From: Microbacterium oxydans
Lineage (GTDB): Bacteria > Actinomycetota > Actinomycetes > Actinomycetales > Microbacteriaceae
Direction of reading: 5' to 3'
Assembly: GCF_006540085.1 (NCBI RefSeq)
Contig: NZ_BJOG01000011.1
Location: 1-64,000, forward strand
DNA length: 64,000 bases
Of this stretch, positions 49,214 to 57,675 are shown in pieces. A program made the position numbers and the translations under genes. How positions within the stretch are numbered: the stretch's first letter is position 1; the number at the start of each line of letters is the position of its first letter. Under the pieces are notes generated by a model, which searched no databases, was not told the DNA's origin, and saw nothing but the letters and a program-made list of their open reading frames with translations.

Positions 49214-49654
49214 ATGACTATCGTATATCTGTCCCCGGTCGCAACTCCGCTCACCCCCGTCCCGCTGGCGCAGATGCTTGATGCTGTTGCGTGCGGTTTC
49301 CCCAGCCCGGCGCAGGACTACGAGCAAAATCCCATCGATCTCACGGAGATGCTGGTCGAGGACCCGGCTGCGACGTTCCTGGTCCGCGTTGCGGGCACGT
49401 CGATGATCCTCGCGGGCATCGACGATGGCGATGTCGTCCTCGTCGACCGCTCCAAAGTGCCGCACGCCGGCGACGTCGTCGTGGCGGTCCTCGATGGCGA
49501 ATTCACGATCAAGCGCCTGGTGCGCGAGCGAGGCACCTGGGCGTTGCGAGCGGAGAGCACGGAGTGGCCGGATGTCGTCGTCGACGAGCTTTCCGAACTG
49601 GTCATCTGGGGCGTCGTCACGGTGTCCTTCCGATTCCATCGGCCACGACGGTGA
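49214..49654 (+). CDS. umuD: UmuD-like S24 protease
   Basis: 146 residues; GGAGGAGG precedes the ATG. The self-cleavage site is AVACGFPSP (Cys27-Gly28), the catalytic serine is in RVAGTSMILAG (Ser63) and the lysine in FTIKRLV (Lys100). It is processed with RecA to activate the polymerase encoded next. A candidate -10 TATAAA (49191-49196) precedes it; no clear LexA box seen. Confidence 0.9.
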   Translation: MTIVYLSPVATPLTPVPLAQMLDAVACGFPSPAQDYEQNPIDLTEMLVEDPAATFLVRVAGTSMILAGIDDGDVVLVDRSKVPHAGDVVVAVLDGEFTIKRLVRERGTWALRAESTEWPDVVVDELSELVIWGVVTVSFRFHRPRR

Positions 49655-50931
49655 TCGGACATTGCGATGTGAACTCGGCGTACGTGAGCTGGGAGCGCGT
49701 CTTTGATCCGACCCTCGAGGGGGTGCCGGCGGTAGTGCTGTCGAACAACGACGGAATGGTGGTCGCCTCGAGCAAGGAGGCCAAAGCGCTGGGCCTGGAT
49801 CTCGGGCGCCCGTGGTTCGAGCTGCGGCCGCATGCTGCCCGCCTGAAACTGAGGGCGTTGTCCAGCAACTACACCCTGTACGCCGATATGAGTCGGCGGG
49901 TCATGGAGATCCTCGCTCGGTTCACTCCCGATCTGCAGATCTACTCGATCGACGAGGCATTCTTCGAGGTGAGTCCGCGCATCGCGAAGGATCCGGACGC
50001 GATGACCGCTCTGGGGCGAGAGATCAAAGACACGCTGCGCCGGCTTGTCGGGGTGCCCGTGTGCGTTGGAATCGCACCCACGCGCACGTTGGCCAAGCTG
50101 AGCAATCGCTGTGCCAAGAAGGTTGAGGCATTCGATGGCGTGTGCGTGTGGCCGGCGACTCGTCCGGAGTGGAGAGAGGCGCTGATGTCCCGCCTTCCGG
50201 TCTCGGAAGTCTGGGGGATTGCGTCCAGGCTCGAGCGCCGGCTCGCTGGCATCGGGGTCACCACGATCGCCGAGCTCGCGGCCGCGGATCCCGTGCTCAT
50301 CCGGAAGACCTTCAACGTCACGCTCATGCGAACCGCGCTCGAGCTGCGAGGGGTGCCGGCGATCGTCGCGGAGGAAGATCGGACGGGGAAGAAGGATCAG
50401 CTGATCGTCTCCCGCAGCTTCGCGGAGAAGATCACCACGAAGGAGGGCATGCGTCAGGCTTTGGCGATCTATGCGCAGCAGGCCTCGAGCAGGCTGGTTC
50501 GGCACAACCAGGTGGCGAAGAGCCTCACGGCGTTCGCGGGCACGGCGTACTCGGCCGAGCAAACTCGGTTCCCCTCGCAGGTGGTCCGCCTGCCGTTCCC
50601 AACGGCTGATCCCGTCGAGCTCACGCGCGCAGCGCATCGCCTTCTGCCGCAGATCGAGGAGGGCGTCAGGTGGGCGCGAGCGGGCATCATGCTCACGGAT
50701 CTCCGGCCCGCGGACGTGGTGCAACCGCTCGAGCTGTTCCGGCACCCGCACGAGGAGGCCGGGATCGCCACCCTGATCGACAAGGTTCAGAAGAAAGCCG
50801 GCGGTCAGGATCTCCTCGGATTGGGCTGGGGAGGTATGCGTCCAGGCCCTAGCTGGCAGATGCAGCGCGGGATGCTGTCGAAGAGAGCCACCACCCACTG
50901 GGACGAGCTCATCATCGCGCACGCCCGCTGA
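49651..50931 (+). CDS. umuC: UmuC-like Y-family DNA polymerase
   Basis: 426 residues from GTG 49651, overlapping the umuD stop by 4 bp. The N-terminus VIGHCDVNSAYVSWER holds the first catalytic Asp; SIDEAF is the second acidic motif; the finger and little-finger regions follow (LSNNDGMVVASSKEAKALGL, AGIMLTDLRP). With UmuD it does error-prone translesion synthesis; common on mobile elements. Confidence 0.92.
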   Translation: MIGHCDVNSAYVSWERVFDPTLEGVPAVVLSNNDGMVVASSKEAKALGLDLGRPWFELRPHAARLKLRALSSNYTLYADMSRRVMEILARFTPDLQIYSIDEAFFEVSPRIAKDPDAMTALGREIKDTLRRLVGVPVCVGIAPTRTLAKLSNRCAKKVEAFDGVCVWPATRPEWREALMSRLPVSEVWGIASRLERRLAGIGVTTIAELAAADPVLIRKTFNVTLMRTALELRGVPAIVAEEDRTGKKDQLIVSRSFAEKITTKEGMRQALAIYAQQASSRLVRHNQVAKSLTAFAGTAYSAEQTRFPSQVVRLPFPTADPVELTRAAHRLLPQIEEGVRWARAGIMLTDLRPADVVQPLELFRHPHEEAGIATLIDKVQKKAGGQDLLGLGWGGMRPGPSWQMQRGMLSKRATTHWDELIIAHAR

Positions 50932-50947
50932 TCGAGCCGTTGACGCG

Positions 50948-50981
50948 AAAGAGGCCGCCCCGATTGGAGGGCGGCCTCTTT
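50948..50981. terminator. bidirectional rho-independent terminator
   Basis: AAAGAGGCCGCCC (50948-50960), 8-nt loop, GGGCGGCCTCTTT (50969-50981): a perfect 13-bp stem between the convergent umuC and antitoxin genes, with A- and T-rich flanks on both sides. Confidence 0.87.
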
Positions 50982-50992
50982 GGTGGAGGGCG

Positions 50993-51493
50993 TCAGGCGT
51001 TCTCGAGGAGATCCTTCGCGAGGAGATCCTTCAGGGTCTCGGACGGGTCGGTTCCTCTCGCCCTGGCGAGCTGGAGGAGCTGCTCCATGATGGCGGGCTT
51101 ATTGCTGAAGTCCACCTCGAGCACGTAGCGCCCTGTGGCGGGGTCGTGGCGGGAGGTGAACTCCTCCACGGCGGTGCGTAGTGCGTCGGAGTCGTTCGTG
51201 ATTCCGAGAGTCTGGGCGGCGTTCAGGAACCGCGTGCGTTGCAGGGCGCCGATGCGTGCGCGGAGTGTTGGGGAGGGCCCAGCTCCGGCCTTCTGTCCGT
51301 CGACGCGCGGACGGCCGCCCACGGCCTTCTGGACCGCCTCCGTGCTGCCCAGCGCCTCCAGGAGCATCTGCTGCCCGATCGCTGCGGCATCCGCTCCGTG
51401 AGCGCTCTCCCCGCCGGTGGGGTCACCGTCTGGCTGCTCTTCGATCGCAGCCAGGGCCGCGTATCGCTCCTGTTCCTTCTTCGTGAGAGTCAC
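50993..51493 (-). CDS. antitoxin-like RHH protein
   Basis: 166 residues. N-terminal acidic segment, then GRPRVDGQKAGAGPSPTLRA and RIGALQRTRFLNAAQTLGIT, with a strand-helix-helix pattern like ribbon-helix-helix antitoxins. It overlaps the upstream toxin-like gene by 4 bp in a toxin-first order. It would neutralise the partner and autoregulate from the palindrome upstream. Confidence 0.58.
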   Translation of the reverse strand: MTLTKKEQERYAALAAIEEQPDGDPTGGESAHGADAAAIGQQMLLEALGSTEAVQKAVGGRPRVDGQKAGAGPSPTLRARIGALQRTRFLNAAQTLGITNDSDALRTAVEEFTSRHDPATGRYVLEVDFSNKPAIMEQLLQLARARGTDPSETLKDLLAKDLLENA

Positions 51494-51768
51494 TGCTGTT
51501 CCTCCTCCATCTGCTTGCGGTAGTACGACCCGAGCGGCATAGCGTGGTAAATCGTGAAAACACCGGGGCTCTTGACCTCGATGAGCACTTCAACGAGGCG
51601 TTCCGTGCCCGCGTGCTGGGGGCCGACGAAGACCCGACGAGGGTTCGGTGCGGCGTTGGGCGCCGCCTTGACGTTGGTGCTGGTGTAGATCGAGTTCTGC
51701 ATCACATAGAGCGCATCCTCGTCCGGAATGCCGTGCTTTCCGGCGGAATCGGTGAACTCAATGGGCAT
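51490..51768 (-). CDS. toxin-like small protein
   Basis: 92 residues from ATG 51768 (an upstream TTG adds 6). It contains GKHGIPDEDALYVMQNSIYT, then RRVFVGPQHAGTERLVEVLI and FTIYHAMPL, a pattern of actinobacterial toxin partners (KHGI..EDA..A..N, L.VG.......LEV, .I.HAMP). -10-like TACACT lies just before the ATG, so the mRNA may be leaderless. The second gene is a likely antitoxin. Confidence 0.62.
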   Translation of the reverse strand: MPIEFTDSAGKHGIPDEDALYVMQNSIYTSTNVKAAPNAAPNPRRVFVGPQHAGTERLVEVLIEVKSPGVFTIYHAMPLGSYYRKQMEEEQQ

Positions 51769-51776
51769 ATCAGTAG

Positions 51777-51807
51777 TGTAGCACAAAACCTATAGTTCTG
51801 TGCTACA
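51777..51807 (-). promoter_or_regulatory. palindromic operator of the toxin-antitoxin pair
   Basis: TGTAGCACA (51777-51785) and TGTGCTACA (51799-51807), a perfect 9-bp inverted repeat with a 13-bp spacer. The start-proximal arm overlaps the TACACT -10 of the pair, so a bound dimer would block the promoter. Confidence 0.75.
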
Positions 51808-51822
51808 TAACATGATGAACGG

Positions 51823-53406
51823 TCAGCCGCGCAGAAGCGTGAGAAAGTCAGGCCATGCGAGGACGCGCGGCTGCGTGCTCGACGTTGATCGGAGCAGCTG
51901 CTCGAGCGCCGGGGGAGTCGAGACTGGATCCAGACCGAGAGCCTTCCGAGTGAGCGGCACCAGGCCCATGAGCGCCTGCTCACTCGGCAGCGGACTCAGC
52001 TGACCGGTTGCCGTCGACGTCCAGCAGACGGGCTGATTGGTCTTGCTGTCTCGGGTGAGCAGAACCTCGATCGGATCAGCCGGCCACGCCTCCTGGAGCT
52101 CGTCGACGTGCTCACTCGTGTACCCGTTCCATCCCAGCCAAGTGAGATGCTGCGGCGCCCACGCGAAGACGTGCTGATCCACCAGGCGCACGTCGGGAAA
52201 CGCCCCGTCGGCGTTCGCGATCGCCTCACGCTGCAGTCGCTGCAACCGGGCGGTGCGCAACTGCTCCTCGGTCGCGGCTGAGCCCGCAATGCGGGCGGCG
52301 TCAAACCGCTCGCCCCACGGCGAGGGGAGGTGCGCGAGGTCAATCGTGTGCGGGCCGGAGTACCGCCAATCGCCGAAGTAGGACAGCAGGGTGTCGGCGA
52401 CATATCCGGGGGCGTGAAGCGTGCTGACGACGTCGTCGACGGCAGGGATGAATGAAACCGCCGGCGAGGGGCCATCGGGAAGCTCGGGCAGTGCGAGTTC
52501 AGCCGCCCATTCAGCGGACGGTGGCAGCTCCGGGGTGAAGAGACGCTCGCTGCGCATCGAGCTCAGGATGCTCCACCATGCCCCGAGGTAGCTCTCCGCG
52601 GTCTCTGGATCCTCGGCGAGGTTCGTCATGCGGAGGGCATATTGGGCCGCGCTCCACCGTGCCTGCCAGGCCACGGGGATGCTCACCGATACAGGGCGCC
52701 CCGGAGCCCATGCCGCGACCGCACTGGCGGAGTTCGTGCCCTTCGGCCATACCGGCATTGCCGACCAGCCCAAACAGCGAGCAACGTCCTCGTAGGGCGC
52801 GTGATACGCCGGCTCGGCGAACGTCGGCGGGATCACGGGAACGCGCCAGAGCTGGCTGTGCTCCTCGACGACCGGGATCACGATCGCAGGCGGGCAGGTC
52901 GTATCTCGCGGGAGGCCCGCGCCCTGCACGAAGGCTTCGAACAGCGCTGGTAGCGCCGTGCGGATGTGCCAGGTGTTCGTGGGCCACAACGGTGTGAGGA
53001 CGAGGAGGTCTTCGCCGAGGGCATGGGATGTCGACTCGAACAACTGCGCCCATGCTTCGATGCGAGACCCGCTCTCGATGACGCTGACCACCTGTTCAGG
53101 CTGGCCGTACGGGCGGTATCGCGGTGAACCGTCGGGCTGAGGGAGAAGCGGCGGGAGTGGCACCTTCATCGATCGCCCGTGATGCATGCCGTACTCGAGC
53201 ACCTTGCGCAGAGGCCAGCGGCCGCCACGTACGCCCTTCTTGAGCTGCGGCGCCCCAAGCACCGGATCGGGAGTTTCCCGTGTGCCGGCGACCTGTCGGA
53301 ACCGCGGCCCGGAGAGGCCGAGGATCGCGGCGGCTTCCGCGGCGTTCACCTGGAAGCTGTGCAGGTAGTCGTCTGGGGCGGTGCGAGGGATCCGAAGAGA
53401 GGCCAT
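51823..53406 (-). CDS. large hypothetical protein with N-terminal HTH
   Basis: 527 residues from ATG 53406, after AGGGTGG. N-terminal excisionase-like winged helix (VNAAEAAAILGLSGPRFRQV, then GGRWPLRKVLEYG). The rest is mixed, rich in Trp and Pro, with no motif I know (WPTNTWHIRTALPALFEAFV, LVDQHVFAWAPQHLTWLGW). No membrane span or signal. It may be a large DNA-bound regulator; not assigned. Confidence 0.6.
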   Translation of the reverse strand: MASLRIPRTAPDDYLHSFQVNAAEAAAILGLSGPRFRQVAGTRETPDPVLGAPQLKKGVRGGRWPLRKVLEYGMHHGRSMKVPLPPLLPQPDGSPRYRPYGQPEQVVSVIESGSRIEAWAQLFESTSHALGEDLLVLTPLWPTNTWHIRTALPALFEAFVQGAGLPRDTTCPPAIVIPVVEEHSQLWRVPVIPPTFAEPAYHAPYEDVARCLGWSAMPVWPKGTNSASAVAAWAPGRPVSVSIPVAWQARWSAAQYALRMTNLAEDPETAESYLGAWWSILSSMRSERLFTPELPPSAEWAAELALPELPDGPSPAVSFIPAVDDVVSTLHAPGYVADTLLSYFGDWRYSGPHTIDLAHLPSPWGERFDAARIAGSAATEEQLRTARLQRLQREAIANADGAFPDVRLVDQHVFAWAPQHLTWLGWNGYTSEHVDELQEAWPADPIEVLLTRDSKTNQPVCWTSTATGQLSPLPSEQALMGLVPLTRKALGLDPVSTPPALEQLLRSTSSTQPRVLAWPDFLTLLRG

Positions 53407-53525
53407 GCGCCACCCTAACATTTCGATGCTTGAAATGTTCGCAGTTTTTACATCTGAGTTTCTGTCCGATTTCCGTGCTCCCGGGCACCTACGACATGTA
53501 ACACCGACCGACGAAAGGAACAGCA

Positions 53526-53882
53526 ATGGAGAACGACTCAAAGGTGATCCCCGGGGTGCCTCGAGGTGCCGCAGGGATGAGACTGCGGATGTCAATCTCT
53601 CCGTCTCCCGGCGGGAAGACGATCTCCCACTCGCTCGACGCCAGTGAGTGGCTTGACGGTGAGTGGCTCCAGCTCGTCGACGAGCTTGGTGGTGAAGTGA
53701 TCCAGCTGGACAGCTGCAACGTAACCCGCGACGGAAGGCTTGCCGAGATGATCGGCACCGTTCGCGAGCGGATGGCGGAGCGCTACGCCTCTTTGGAGAA
53801 GCACGCACCTGATCTCCGCGAGGACCTGTCGCCCATCGTCCTCTATATCGATGAGGGCGAAGAGATTGCTGGTCGTTCATGA
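53526..53882 (+). CDS. small FtsK-like fragment protein (Walker B half)
   Basis: 118 residues. The N-terminus has a loop reminiscent of a degenerate P-loop (SPSPGGKTISH). The C-terminus LAEMIGTVRERMAERYASLE then LSPIVLYIDEGEE closely matches the coupling protein at 36801 (ITEMLLTVKERMDERYAFLE ... LILVIDEGEE). Roughly 100 residues between the two are missing, so it is an internally shortened relative of the FtsK-like motor, not a full ATPase. It overlaps the next gene (ATGA). It may pair with that protein or be a decaying copy. Confidence 0.6.
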   Translation: MENDSKVIPGVPRGAAGMRLRMSISPSPGGKTISHSLDASEWLDGEWLQLVDELGGEVIQLDSCNVTRDGRLAEMIGTVRERMAERYASLEKHAPDLREDLSPIVLYIDEGEEIAGRS

Positions 53883-54556
53883 GCGAGGAGACCCAGATGC
53901 GGGCGGTGACAGTTGCGGAGACGTTCGTCGACATCTGGAATCCCGCTGACGTGCCACACATCGAGATCTCGGGGCCGTCGGGTAGCGGGACGCGGGCCGC
54001 TGCACAAAAGATCGCCACCCATGCCATCACGACCTGGGGAGCAGAGGTGAGGCTCATCGTCGGGCATCCCGGCACTGCCGCCCTTTTTGAGTCACCCGTG
54101 GTCGCGTGGCATCCGGAGGATGCACTCGAGCTGATTGAGAGCATGCTGCGGGACTTGAATCGACGTCTGGCGCAGCTCGAGGAGGAGCAGCACACCGGGG
54201 AGCAGCCGCCGGCGGTGCACCCGATCGTTCTCGTCGTCGACGAGTACTCCACACTGATTCAGCGTCCGAGCCCGAATCCGACGGTGCGTACGCGGATCCG
54301 CGAGTACTTGGGTGACATCCTCGCGCTGGGCCGCAACGTCGGCATCCACGTCATCGTGACCGGTGCGGCGCCGAGCTTCGCGCATATCGGACAACGGGAC
54401 GGCATCGGTCAGGTGGTTCTTGGGCCAATGAGTTCAGTACCCGTGGCGCAACTCTCGGCAGGGCTGTACCAGGTGGCGGAGCTGCCGATCCGTCCTATCG
54501 GGTCCGGATGGTATTTCCGGACCGGCGACCACCGGCCGCAGCCGGTCGGATTCTGA
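53879..54556 (+). CDS. small FtsK/RecA-fold ATPase-like protein
   Basis: 225 residues. P-loop-like ISGPSGSGTRAAAQKI lacks the usual lysine (T in its place). Walker B IVLVVDEYSTLIQ is intact, followed by DILALGRNVGIHVIVTGAAP, the sensor region of FtsK-family motors. A complete but altered motor domain with no membrane segment. Adjacent to the shortened relative at 53526 and a membrane protein, suggesting a small defective translocase set. Confidence 0.65.
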   Translation: MSEETQMRAVTVAETFVDIWNPADVPHIEISGPSGSGTRAAAQKIATHAITTWGAEVRLIVGHPGTAALFESPVVAWHPEDALELIESMLRDLNRRLAQLEEEQHTGEQPPAVHPIVLVVDEYSTLIQRPSPNPTVRTRIREYLGDILALGRNVGIHVIVTGAAPSFAHIGQRDGIGQVVLGPMSSVPVAQLSAGLYQVAELPIRPIGSGWYFRTGDHRPQPVGF

Positions 54557-54569
54557 AAGGGCTGGCGAC

Positions 54570-55310
54570 ATGTATCTCGACCTCGAGTTCAAGACCCTTG
54601 CCTGGTGGGCGGATGCTCGCTGGGTTGGCTGGGCGGTCAATCCGGATGCTCCTGTGGCAGCTCGCATGACGCTCGACCGGCTGCTCGTCCTCAACCGCAC
54701 CCGTCGCCGGCTGAGGTGGATTACGATCCCGCTCACGATCGTGGAGTGGCTCGCGGCTTTGTTTGCTGTGAGTGCCATTTTCATAGGGCTCTTCATCGCA
54801 CTCATCCGGTTCGTTGCGTCACTGTTCGCTGGAGAACTCGACGAGTTCAACAGCCTGCAGGAGCTCGGGGAGAATCCTCTCTTTTTGCAGGTCATCTCTG
54901 TCGCCCTGCTCGGCCTCTGTCTTCATGGTCTTCAGTGGCTGATCGTCAGCCCGATCGAGCGTGAGAGGAAGTCACTGATCGCAAAGCTGACCGATCCGGA
55001 GCTGAGCACCCTTCGCCCCACCCCACGGATCGACGAGTTCAAGGTTGTTCTCGACGGCGTATCCGATGAACTCGCCTGGGAGACGGCCGGACTGCTCGTG
55101 ACCTACGACAGCGTTGCCTCGCGAGCCGAGAAGCTTAGGGGGACCCTCGCCAAGGATCGCGCCCACCACCTCAGCACCGAGGAACAGCAGCTGCTGGACG
55201 AGCAGCAGATCGCCCTTGACCGGATGCAGGATCGGCGATCGGAACTCGCCACCCAGATCGCTGATTCCTTCCACGCCGCTGAGGCGCCCATCACTGAGGA
55301 GCTGTCATGA
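54570..55310 (+). CDS. two-TM membrane protein with coiled coil
   Basis: 246 residues, AAAGGG before the ATG. Two spans (EWLAALFAVSAIFIGLFIAL; FLQVISVALLGLCLHGLQWL) and a long helical C-terminus (QQLLDEQQIALDRMQDRRSE). Topology like the gene at 41213. It overlaps the next, truncated gene by 4 bp. It may serve as membrane anchor for the neighbouring motor-like proteins; inferred from context. Confidence 0.62.
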   Translation: MYLDLEFKTLAWWADARWVGWAVNPDAPVAARMTLDRLLVLNRTRRRLRWITIPLTIVEWLAALFAVSAIFIGLFIALIRFVASLFAGELDEFNSLQELGENPLFLQVISVALLGLCLHGLQWLIVSPIERERKSLIAKLTDPELSTLRPTPRIDEFKVVLDGVSDELAWETAGLLVTYDSVASRAEKLRGTLAKDRAHHLSTEEQQLLDEQQIALDRMQDRRSELATQIADSFHAAEAPITEELS

Positions 55311-55437
55311 GGACTGTCCGTTTCCCCTCCCGGGGCCTGCTTGCAGCGCGCGCCTGGCAGGCGCTGTGCCGCGGACCGTTTTTCATCGTGGGATGGGTGT
55401 TCCTCGTCCCCGCAGCAGCGATCGCCGTGCTCATGGG
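55307..55437 (+). pseudogene. membrane-protein gene cut by IS256 element
   Basis: Starts MRTVRFPSRGLLAARAWQAL with a hydrophobic span (FIVGWVFLVPAAAIAVLMG) and then runs into the IS end, stopping at 55462 inside it. Only about 44 codons remain of the original gene; the rest is not found on the other side of the IS. Confidence 0.72.
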
Positions 55438-56856
55438 GGTCTGTCGGGAAGTTTGTGTGTGAGGGGTTCGGCGTGATCGGTTCGGCTTCGGTCGGACGGG
55501 AAGATGAATCACGTCATGAGCACTGAATTGAAGACACCAACTGAGCAATCCGAGACCGTCGATCTGCGAACCGGGGAGATCCTTCCTGCGCCGCCGAATA
55601 TCACCGCGGTCGCGGAGCAACTCGTGGCCGCCGCTCGTGGTCAAGGGATCGAGCTGACTGGCCCGGACGGGCTGCTGACGGGGCTGACCCGGCAGGTACT
55701 GCAGTCCGCGTTGGAGGCGGAGCTGACCGAGCACCTCGGCTACGACCCGGGCGACCGGGTCGGGAAGCAGACGCCGAACAGTCGGAACGGATCCACGCCG
55801 AAGACGGTGCGGACCGAGATCGGCGATCTCACGATCCAGGTCCCGAGGGACCGGGCGGGCACGTTCGCGCCGGTGGTGGTGCCCAAGCATCAGCGCCGGA
55901 TCGCGGGGTTCGACGAGGCGGTGATCTCGCTGTATGCGAAGGGCATGACCACCGGCGATATCGCTAAGCACCTCTCTGACCTCTACGGATCAGACGTCTC
56001 TCGTGATCTGGTGTCGACCGTGACGGACAAGGTGCTCGGCGACATGCAGGAATGGCAAGCCCGTCCGCTGGACGTCGTCTATCCCGTGGTTCTGATCGAC
56101 GCGCTCGTGATCAAGGTCCGCGACGGGCAGGTCGCCAACCGGCCTGTCTACGTCGCTGTCGGCATCGATCTCGAGGGTCACCGTGACGTTCTCGGGTTGT
56201 GGATGGGACCGACCGGCGGGGAGGGTGCGAAGCAGTGGATGAACATGCTCACGGAGCTGCGCAACCGTGGTGTCGCCGATGTCTGCATCGTCTGCTGCGA
56301 CGGACTCAAAGGCCTCCCCGATGCGATCACCGCGATCTGGCCCCTCGCAACGGTGCAGCAGTGTGTCGTGCATCTCGTGCGGAACTCACTTCGATACGCG
56401 TCGAAGAAGTACTGGTCCAAGATCACCAGGCAGCTCCGCGAGGTCTATACCGCTCCGACCGTCGCAGCGGCCGAGGCGAGGTTCGCGGAGTTCGCCGAGC
56501 AATGGCGGAGCCTGTATCCGGCGATGATCCAGATGTGGGAGAACGCGTGGGGCGAGTTCGTGCCGTTCCTGAAGTTCCCGCCGGAGATCAGACGCCTCAT
56601 CTATACGACCAATGGGATTGAGTCGCTCAATGCCAGGTTCCGGCAGGCCACGAGACGCCGCGGGCACTTCCCCAACGAGCAGGCGGCGATGAAGGTGCTC
56701 TACCTGACGGTGCTCGAGCGGCGCCCGAATCGCACGAACCCGACCGGGCAGATCGCCGGCTGGAAAGCTATCCTGAATACCCTGTCCATCACCTACGGCG
56801 ACCGCCTAGGAATCAACTAAGCCGAAGCCCCGTACACAAAGGAACGGACAGACCCC
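55436..56856 (+). mobile_element. IS256-family insertion sequence
   Basis: About 1.42 kb. Ends carry imperfect inverted repeats: left GGGTCTGTC ... TTTGTGT ... GGGGTTCGGC from about 55436, right (reverse complement) GGGTCTGTC ... TTTGTGT ... GGGGCTTCGGC ending about 56856. One transposase gene fills the interior. No matching 8-9 bp target duplication is visible (left flank GTGCTCAT, right flank ACCCGGCT), which suggests the flanks were rearranged after insertion. Confidence 0.83.
55504..56820 (+). CDS. IS256-family DDE transposase
   Basis: 438 residues (ATG 55516 is an alternative). Catalytic triad: VVLIDALVIK (D), IVCCDGLKGLPDA (D), TTNGIESLNARFRQ (E), with the typical C-terminal LRRGHFPNEQAAMKVLY-type end. 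The normal length of about 400-440 and intact motifs indicate an active-looking enzyme. Confidence 0.95.
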   Translation: MNHVMSTELKTPTEQSETVDLRTGEILPAPPNITAVAEQLVAAARGQGIELTGPDGLLTGLTRQVLQSALEAELTEHLGYDPGDRVGKQTPNSRNGSTPKTVRTEIGDLTIQVPRDRAGTFAPVVVPKHQRRIAGFDEAVISLYAKGMTTGDIAKHLSDLYGSDVSRDLVSTVTDKVLGDMQEWQARPLDVVYPVVLIDALVIKVRDGQVANRPVYVAVGIDLEGHRDVLGLWMGPTGGEGAKQWMNMLTELRNRGVADVCIVCCDGLKGLPDAITAIWPLATVQQCVVHLVRNSLRYASKKYWSKITRQLREVYTAPTVAAAEARFAEFAEQWRSLYPAMIQMWENAWGEFVPFLKFPPEIRRLIYTTNGIESLNARFRQATRRRGHFPNEQAAMKVLYLTVLERRPNRTNPTGQIAGWKAILNTLSITYGDRLGIN

Positions 56857-57229
56857 CCACCCGGCTCTTCAGGGCCAGTTCTATGTGCGCAGAGCCCTTG
56901 ATCTGCTCTGTGGTGGAACTGGTTGCACTGCGCTCACGAGGAAGTAAAGGGTGCTCCGCAGATTCCTCCGGAATCCGACCTGCGGCCGTCCTTGACATCC
57001 TCTCCGCTGCGCGCAACTGGCGAGTGTCAGCCGATGGCGGGCCATCGGCTGCAAGCCGACACTCCGGAGATCATGAGGACCAACGAGGTCGATCCGGTTA
57101 CCAGAACGATGGGACCGACCTTCCATCGGCTCGGGAGCCGGCTCATCCGTTACACCCGGTCCGCGGCTGCCGAATGCTTCGATTGTCCGTTGGGACCACC
57201 CGCCAATTGATGGAGTAGAACTTTTGACG
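56857..57229. other. gene-free segment downstream of IS256
   Basis: No convincing gene on either strand; frames are short and lack motifs. One perfect inverted repeat, AGCCGATGG (57029-57037)/CCATCGGCT (57042-57050), could be a terminator or an old recombination end. It lies between the IS and the relaxase remnant. Confidence 0.45.
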
Positions 57230-57675
57230 ATCCAAGGTCTGTGCGAGTGGCGCGGCTCCCGTGCGTTCCTGGCGGGCGCGCTCAGCGGATTTAACGCGCG
57301 CTCCCCAGTCCGGTTTCGCGGCCCTCCAGCTGCTCCAAACCGTACTCACGTTCAAGGTCAAGGCACAGCCGCTGCGACCTCTTGAGGTCGTTATGAGTCG
57401 CTGTTTCGTGCCGTCCTCGCGCACCAGGGACACCGCGCTGTGCAGGTGGTCGTTGCCATTGGTGGAGACACAATGACAAACCGCAACCCATCGGCGCGCA
57501 GCTTTGCCACTCGCTTCGCTGAAGCCCATTCGATCGGCAAAGTCTTGAGCGATCGCGCCCACTTCTCGTCGCTCAGCTGCCCTTCCTCGGCACGCGGAGC
57601 ACCCATCACCCATATCCTTCGGCGGCTGGACGCGCTGTCGATCGTAAAGGTCGCCGACATCATTCCGGCATCGAG
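57230..57675 (-). pseudogene. decayed relaxase fragment
   Basis: Three minus-strand frames carry consecutive pieces of an actinobacterial relaxase: AEEGQLSDEKW; then AIAQDFADRMGFSEASGK and RRWVAV, NGNDHLHSAVSLVREDGTK (the metal-His-type motif region); then LDLEREYGLEQLEGRETGL; then KSAERARQERTG. They are in order but need frame changes near 57565, 57395 and 57295. The 5' part is missing, cut at the merR end. A once-functional mobilisation gene, now inert. Confidence 0.72.

Noticed and set aside
53526..53882. Annotating the 118-residue protein as a full FtsK ATPase
   Set aside because: The region between P-loop and Walker B is missing, so ATP binding is doubtful.
57029..57050. Inverted repeat as an oriT nick region
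   Set aside because: It lies near the dead relaxase, but there is no recognisable nic motif and the repeat is short; could equally be a terminator.
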